The translations under genes and the position numbers were made by a program. This document shows, piece by piece, positions 6,314 to 8,843 of a stretch of DNA of 8,843 nt. Each line of letters opens with the position of its first letter. The first letter of the stretch is position 1. The DNA is taken from assembly GCA_026002715.1 (NCBI GenBank), contig BOCC01000091.1:1-8843 (forward strand), written 5' to 3'. This DNA is from Synergistales bacterium. GTDB lineage: Bacteria; Synergistota; Synergistia; Synergistales; Aminobacteriaceae. A model generated the notes under the pieces. The model had not been told where the DNA came from and did no database searches. It was given only the letters and a program-made list of their open reading frames with translations.

Positions 6314-6431
6314 AATCCCGCGCGTTCCTTGTGGTACACTATGACTAAAAAAAGGAAGTCGTGCGAATGAATTTTGAGCTTCCGATACTGCAACTGAAAA
6401 ACATCACCAAGAGCTTCGCGGGGAACTTCGC
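6314..6431 (+). repeat. Right copy of the 118-bp direct repeat
   Basis: This copy pairs with 5202-5319 (116 of 118 identical) and continues seamlessly into the nearly full-length ATPase. It is therefore the likely original context, while the left copy is the duplicated or eroded one. Confidence 0.95.
6332..6340 (+). promoter_or_regulatory. Candidate extended -10 promoter of the ABC ATPase gene
   Basis: TGG-TACACT is identical to the element at 5220-5228 and lies 26 nt before the ATPase ATG, so the ATPase may be transcribed separately from the Rpn-family gene upstream. Confidence 0.4.
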
Positions 6432-7797
6432 GGTCAAAGACCTGAACTTGGATTTCAACGTCGGCGAAATACACAGCTTAGTCGGAGAAAACGGGGCGGG
6501 GAAATCCACGCTGATGAAAATTTGTGCGGGGATCTACGCCCCTGACGGCGGCGAAATTCTGCTCGATGGAAAACCCATACGTTTCGCCGGCTATGACGCC
6601 GCGCAAAAGGCGGGCGTTGGGCTTGTTTATCAGGAGCTTTCCCTCTTGCCGCAAATGAGCGTCGCGGAAAATATCTTTATGGGGGTCTGGAAATCTCGTT
6701 TTGGCCTCATCAAATGGAAAAAACTCAAAGAAGAGGCGCGCGAAGCACTTGTCTCCATAGGCGCGGACATCGACCCCTCCCTTTTGGTGGAGTCCTTATC
6801 TATGGCTCAGCGCCAGATGGTGGAAATAGTCAAGGTCTTGATCCAAAACCCCCGTATCATCATTTTCGACGAACCGACAACGGCGCTGTCAGCCGAGGAG
6901 GCGACGCGCCTTTTCACCATCATGCAGGGCCTCAAGAAAAAAGGCCGCGCCGTCGTGTTCATCTCTCATCGCCTGAAAGAGGTCTTGCAAGCCTCGGATA
7001 GGGTCACGGTTATGAAGGACGGCGTCAAAGTAGTGACGGAAAACATATCTTATTTCAATGAAGAAAAAATCATATCGCTGATGATCGGGCGCGAGATTAC
7101 GGATATTTATCCTCCAAAGGCGCATGGAGGGGGCAAGGAGATTTTTTCATTTTCTTCCTCCGTCAATCGCTTCGGCAAATCGGTGAAGTTTTCCGTCAAA
7201 GAAGGTGAAGTATTGGGGATTGGCGGCCTTACGGGGCAGGGACAGGACGAGATGCTGGAGTCCATGTTCGGCATAGGGGACTATGGCAAGCCGGCCATCA
7301 CCTTAAACGGAACCGAGCTCAAGTTCGACGCGCCAAGCCGCGCTATTGCGTCCGGCATTGCCTTGGTGCCGCAGGACCGCAACCGTCAGGGGACTTTTGG
7401 AATATTGTCGATTCAGGACAATATCTCGGCGGCGACGCTCAAACATCGGCAGCTTCTCGGATTTATCAGGCGACGGGAAGAACGTTCCGCCGCCTTTGAT
7501 ATGACAAAGAAGCTCGACATACGCGCGCTTTCCCCCGCGCAGGAGTGCCGCTTGCTCAGCGGAGGCAATATGCAAAAAGTCGTCTTGGGCAAATGGCTTT
7601 TGTCGAACCCCAAGATAATGATCCTCCTCTCGCCCACCAGCGGAATAGACATAGGCACTAAACAACAAATCTACCACCTTATCCGAGACCTTGCGGCAAA
7701 AGGTATTGTCATTATTATGCTTTCAAGCGACATGATAGAGCTGATAGGCCTTTGCGACCGCGTTTTGGTGATGAGCTCGCTCAATTTCCGCTTTTGA
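6367..7797 (+). CDS. Sugar ABC transporter ATPase (RbsA/MglA-like), 3'-truncated
   Basis: Tandem two-domain ATPase of the CUT2 type that would power uptake of a sugar-like solute at the inner membrane face. It has 476 residues against roughly 490-510 in relatives. Domain 1 is intact: Walker A GENGAGKST (40-48), Q89, signature LSMAQRQ (144-150), Walker B IIIFDEP (164-170) and H201. Domain 2 has a degenerate Walker A (GLTGQGQDEML near 287-297), as is usual in the family, and a good signature LSGGNMQ (397-403). Its Walker B reads LLSPTSGID where relatives have LDEPTRGID, so both the Asp and the Glu are missing (L421, S422). The family sequence continues to DRVLVMS (464-470), then five foreign residues and a stop that lie in antisense Sel1 sequence. 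ATG 6367 (GGAAG 8 nt upstream) is preferred over GTG 6361. No permease follows. Probably impaired, possibly a decaying gene. Confidence 0.88.
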   Translation: MNFELPILQLKNITKSFAGNFAVKDLNLDFNVGEIHSLVGENGAGKSTLMKICAGIYAPDGGEILLDGKPIRFAGYDAAQKAGVGLVYQELSLLPQMSVAENIFMGVWKSRFGLIKWKKLKEEAREALVSIGADIDPSLLVESLSMAQRQMVEIVKVLIQNPRIIIFDEPTTALSAEEATRLFTIMQGLKKKGRAVVFISHRLKEVLQASDRVTVMKDGVKVVTENISYFNEEKIISLMIGREITDIYPPKAHGGGKEIFSFSSSVNRFGKSVKFSVKEGEVLGIGGLTGQGQDEMLESMFGIGDYGKPAITLNGTELKFDAPSRAIASGIALVPQDRNRQGTFGILSIQDNISAATLKHRQLLGFIRRREERSAAFDMTKKLDIRALSPAQECRLLSGGNMQKVVLGKWLLSNPKIMILLSPTSGIDIGTKQQIYHLIRDLAAKGIVIIMLSSDMIELIGLCDRVLVMSSLNFRF

Positions 7798-8843
7798 AAG
7801 CCCGCTCTCAAGGTTGTCAAGGTGTTCTTGAGCATTTTTATCTCCATTCAGAAAGGCTAAATAGAACCAAAAATAGGCTTCTTCGTTGTTCCGTGTTACT
7901 CCGTAGCCATTTTCATACATAAAACCCACGTTAAACTGAGCCGTCGCGTCTTCCTGATCCGCCGCTTTGCGATACCATTCCATCGCCTGACGGTAATCTT
8001 GGGGAACTCCGTGGCCATCTTCATACATAACACCCAAGTTATTCTGAGCTGATGCCTCTCCCTGATCCGCTGCCTTGCGATACCACTCTGCCGCCTGACG
8101 GTAATCTTGGGGAACCCCGTTGCCATTTGCATACAGAAGACCCAAGTTATACTGAGCGTCTGCGTATCCCTGCTCCGCCGCTTTGCGATACCAATCCGCC
8201 GCCTGGCGGTAATCTTGGGGAACTCCGTTGCCATTATCATACATAAAACCCAAGTTGGCCTGAGCTCTTGCATATCCCTGCTCCGCCGCCTTGCGATACC
8301 ATTCCGACGCCTGACGGTAATCTTGGGGAACTCCGTTGCCATTTGCATACAGAAAACCCAAGCGCCACTGAGCATAGACGCTTCCTTGATTGGCAGGTTC
8401 TAAAAATAAATCCAGCGCCTTTTTGCCGTCCTGTTCAACTCCGTACCCAATTCTGTACATATCGCCCATGAAAATCTTTGCTCTTTCATTTTTTTGTTGG
8501 GCATAGCGATCAATCAAGGGTAATAATGCTTTATACGTTTCTGTCGATTCTTCGGTCAAATACCACTTGCTATTGATTTGTTCTAAAGTCCAACCTTTAG
8601 GAGCGGCCGCCCCTTCTTGGATCATGATATTCAAAACATGGAACGGAACTGGATTCTCGGAGTTTTCAATCAATTTCGAGAAAATCTCAAACGCTTCTTT
8701 ATCTTTGCCCTCAAACCACGTAATAAGTCCTTCCGTAATAACTTCAATATTACCTGTCTCATCCGCCGCAAGTGCGCGGACGGCGCCGCCAAAGGACGAA
8801 ACGAGAAGATAAACGAGAACGAATAACGCGATATGGATTTTAC
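7723..8843 (-). CDS. Exported Sel1-repeat (SLR/TPR-like) protein, partial (start beyond the right edge)
   Basis: The frame is open from the right edge for 372 codons to TGA at 7725-7723; the real start lies outside the window. The first visible residues, KIHIALFVLVYLLVSSF then AVRALAADE, form a Sec signal peptide with an ALA cleavage site after visible residue 25, so the protein is probably periplasmic or secreted. The TTG at 8673 is an internal codon, not the start. Six 36-residue Sel1 repeats follow (8481-7834, one per 108 bp), with the pattern AQ-x-NLG-x-MY-x-NGNGVPQDYRQA-x-EWYRKAA, then a cap NLESGLSKAEIERA. Sel1 repeats are helical scaffolds for protein-protein contacts; no enzymatic domain is seen. 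The last 16 residues come from the antisense strand of the ATPase gene, so the native C-terminus is lost or replaced. Confidence 0.85.
   Translation of the reverse strand, partial: KIHIALFVLVYLLVSSFGGAVRALAADETGNIEVITEGLITWFEGKDKEAFEIFSKLIENSENPVPFHVLNIMIQEGAAAPKGWTLEQINSKWYLTEESTETYKALLPLIDRYAQQKNERAKIFMGDMYRIGYGVEQDGKKALDLFLEPANQGSVYAQWRLGFLYANGNGVPQDYRQASEWYRKAAEQGYARAQANLGFMYDNGNGVPQDYRQAADWYRKAAEQGYADAQYNLGLLYANGNGVPQDYRQAAEWYRKAADQGEASAQNNLGVMYEDGHGVPQDYRQAMEWYRKAADQEDATAQFNVGFMYENGYGVTRNNEEAYFWFYLAFLNGDKNAQEHLDNLESGLSKAEIERAHHQNAVAKAYQLYHVA
7771..7780. other. Rearrangement junction: ATPase 3' end fused tail-to-tail to the Sel1 gene
   Basis: Left of this point the + strand encodes canonical ATPase sequence (CDRVLVM). 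Right of it the - strand encodes canonical Sel1 C-terminal sequence (LSKAEIERA). The two signals meet within a few bases that include the palindrome GAGCTC. Both proteins continue past it into meaningless antisense codons: 5-6 residues for the ATPase and 16 for the Sel1 protein. It marks a deletion, inversion or insertion endpoint, or less interestingly an assembly chimera. Confidence 0.7.
7942..8373 (-). repeat. Four tandem 108-bp repeats in the Sel1 gene
   Basis: Units 8373-8266, 8265-8158, 8157-8050 and 8049-7942 share near-identical DNA. The core CGGTAATCTTGGGGAA recurs at 7991, 8099, 8207 and 8315, exactly 108 bp apart. Flanking units (8481-8374 and 7941-7834) keep the protein pattern but diverge in DNA, which points to recent expansion of the inner units by slippage or unequal exchange. 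Confidence 0.92.

Noticed and set aside
7942..8373. Possible CRISPR array suggested by regular spacing
   Set aside because: The repeats are contiguous 108-bp coding units with no unique spacers.
7896..8375. Repetitive second - strand frame of 159 codons within the Sel1 repeats
   Set aside because: Its periodicity comes only from the 108-bp DNA repeat; the Sel1 frame carries the conserved protein pattern.

Overview
The window reads as chromosomal DNA from a bacterium with an outer membrane. It carries a Sec-exported, non-lipoprotein solute-binding protein and a second exported protein. Codon use is mixed-to-GC-leaning and there are frequent GTG/TTG starts. The gene content (CarD regulator, sugar-type ABC importer, Rpn-type PD-(D/E)XK gene, Sel1 repeats) would fit an anaerobic gut lineage such as Synergistota, but that placement is a guess; nothing in the window settles it.

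Layout. Positions 1-250 are an AT-rich non-coding leader with a perfect 16-bp inverted repeat just before the first gene. Positions 251-2823 are a tight + strand housekeeping cluster: a PLP-dependent aminotransferase, a YbaK-type aminoacyl-tRNA deacylase and the 16S rRNA dimethyltransferase RsmA. A CarD-family RNA polymerase-binding regulator faces it on the - strand and overlaps the rsmA tail by 29 nt; its leader contains a long hairpin. Positions 3624-5177 hold a periplasmic sugar-type binding protein, a stem-loop and a MaoC-type enoyl-CoA hydratase.

The right half (5178-8843) is a rearranged accessory segment. A 118-bp block (extended -10 promoter, Shine-Dalgarno, start codon and first 22 codons of a sugar ABC ATPase) occurs twice in direct orientation, with 2 mismatches, on either side of an Rpn-family nuclease/putative transposase gene. 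The left copy is a dead ATPase remnant with an exact 108-nt in-frame deletion that removes Walker A. The right copy runs into a nearly full-length ATPase. That ATPase breaks off close to its expected C-terminus, around 7771-7780, where it is joined tail-to-tail with a Sel1-repeat gene on the - strand. Each gene now takes its stop codon from the antisense strand of the other. The Sel1 gene has no start in the window: its frame runs open to the right edge and encodes an apparent signal peptide there.

How the parts work together: the binding protein and the ATPase look like two parts of a CUT2-type (RbsABC/MglBAC-like) importer, but no permease is visible and the ATPase has lost the Walker B residues of its second domain. 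The importer is therefore probably decayed or dispersed here. The most interesting signal is the Rpn gene framed by a duplicated promoter/ATPase 5' end, together with the gene-fusion breakpoint 1.4 kb downstream.
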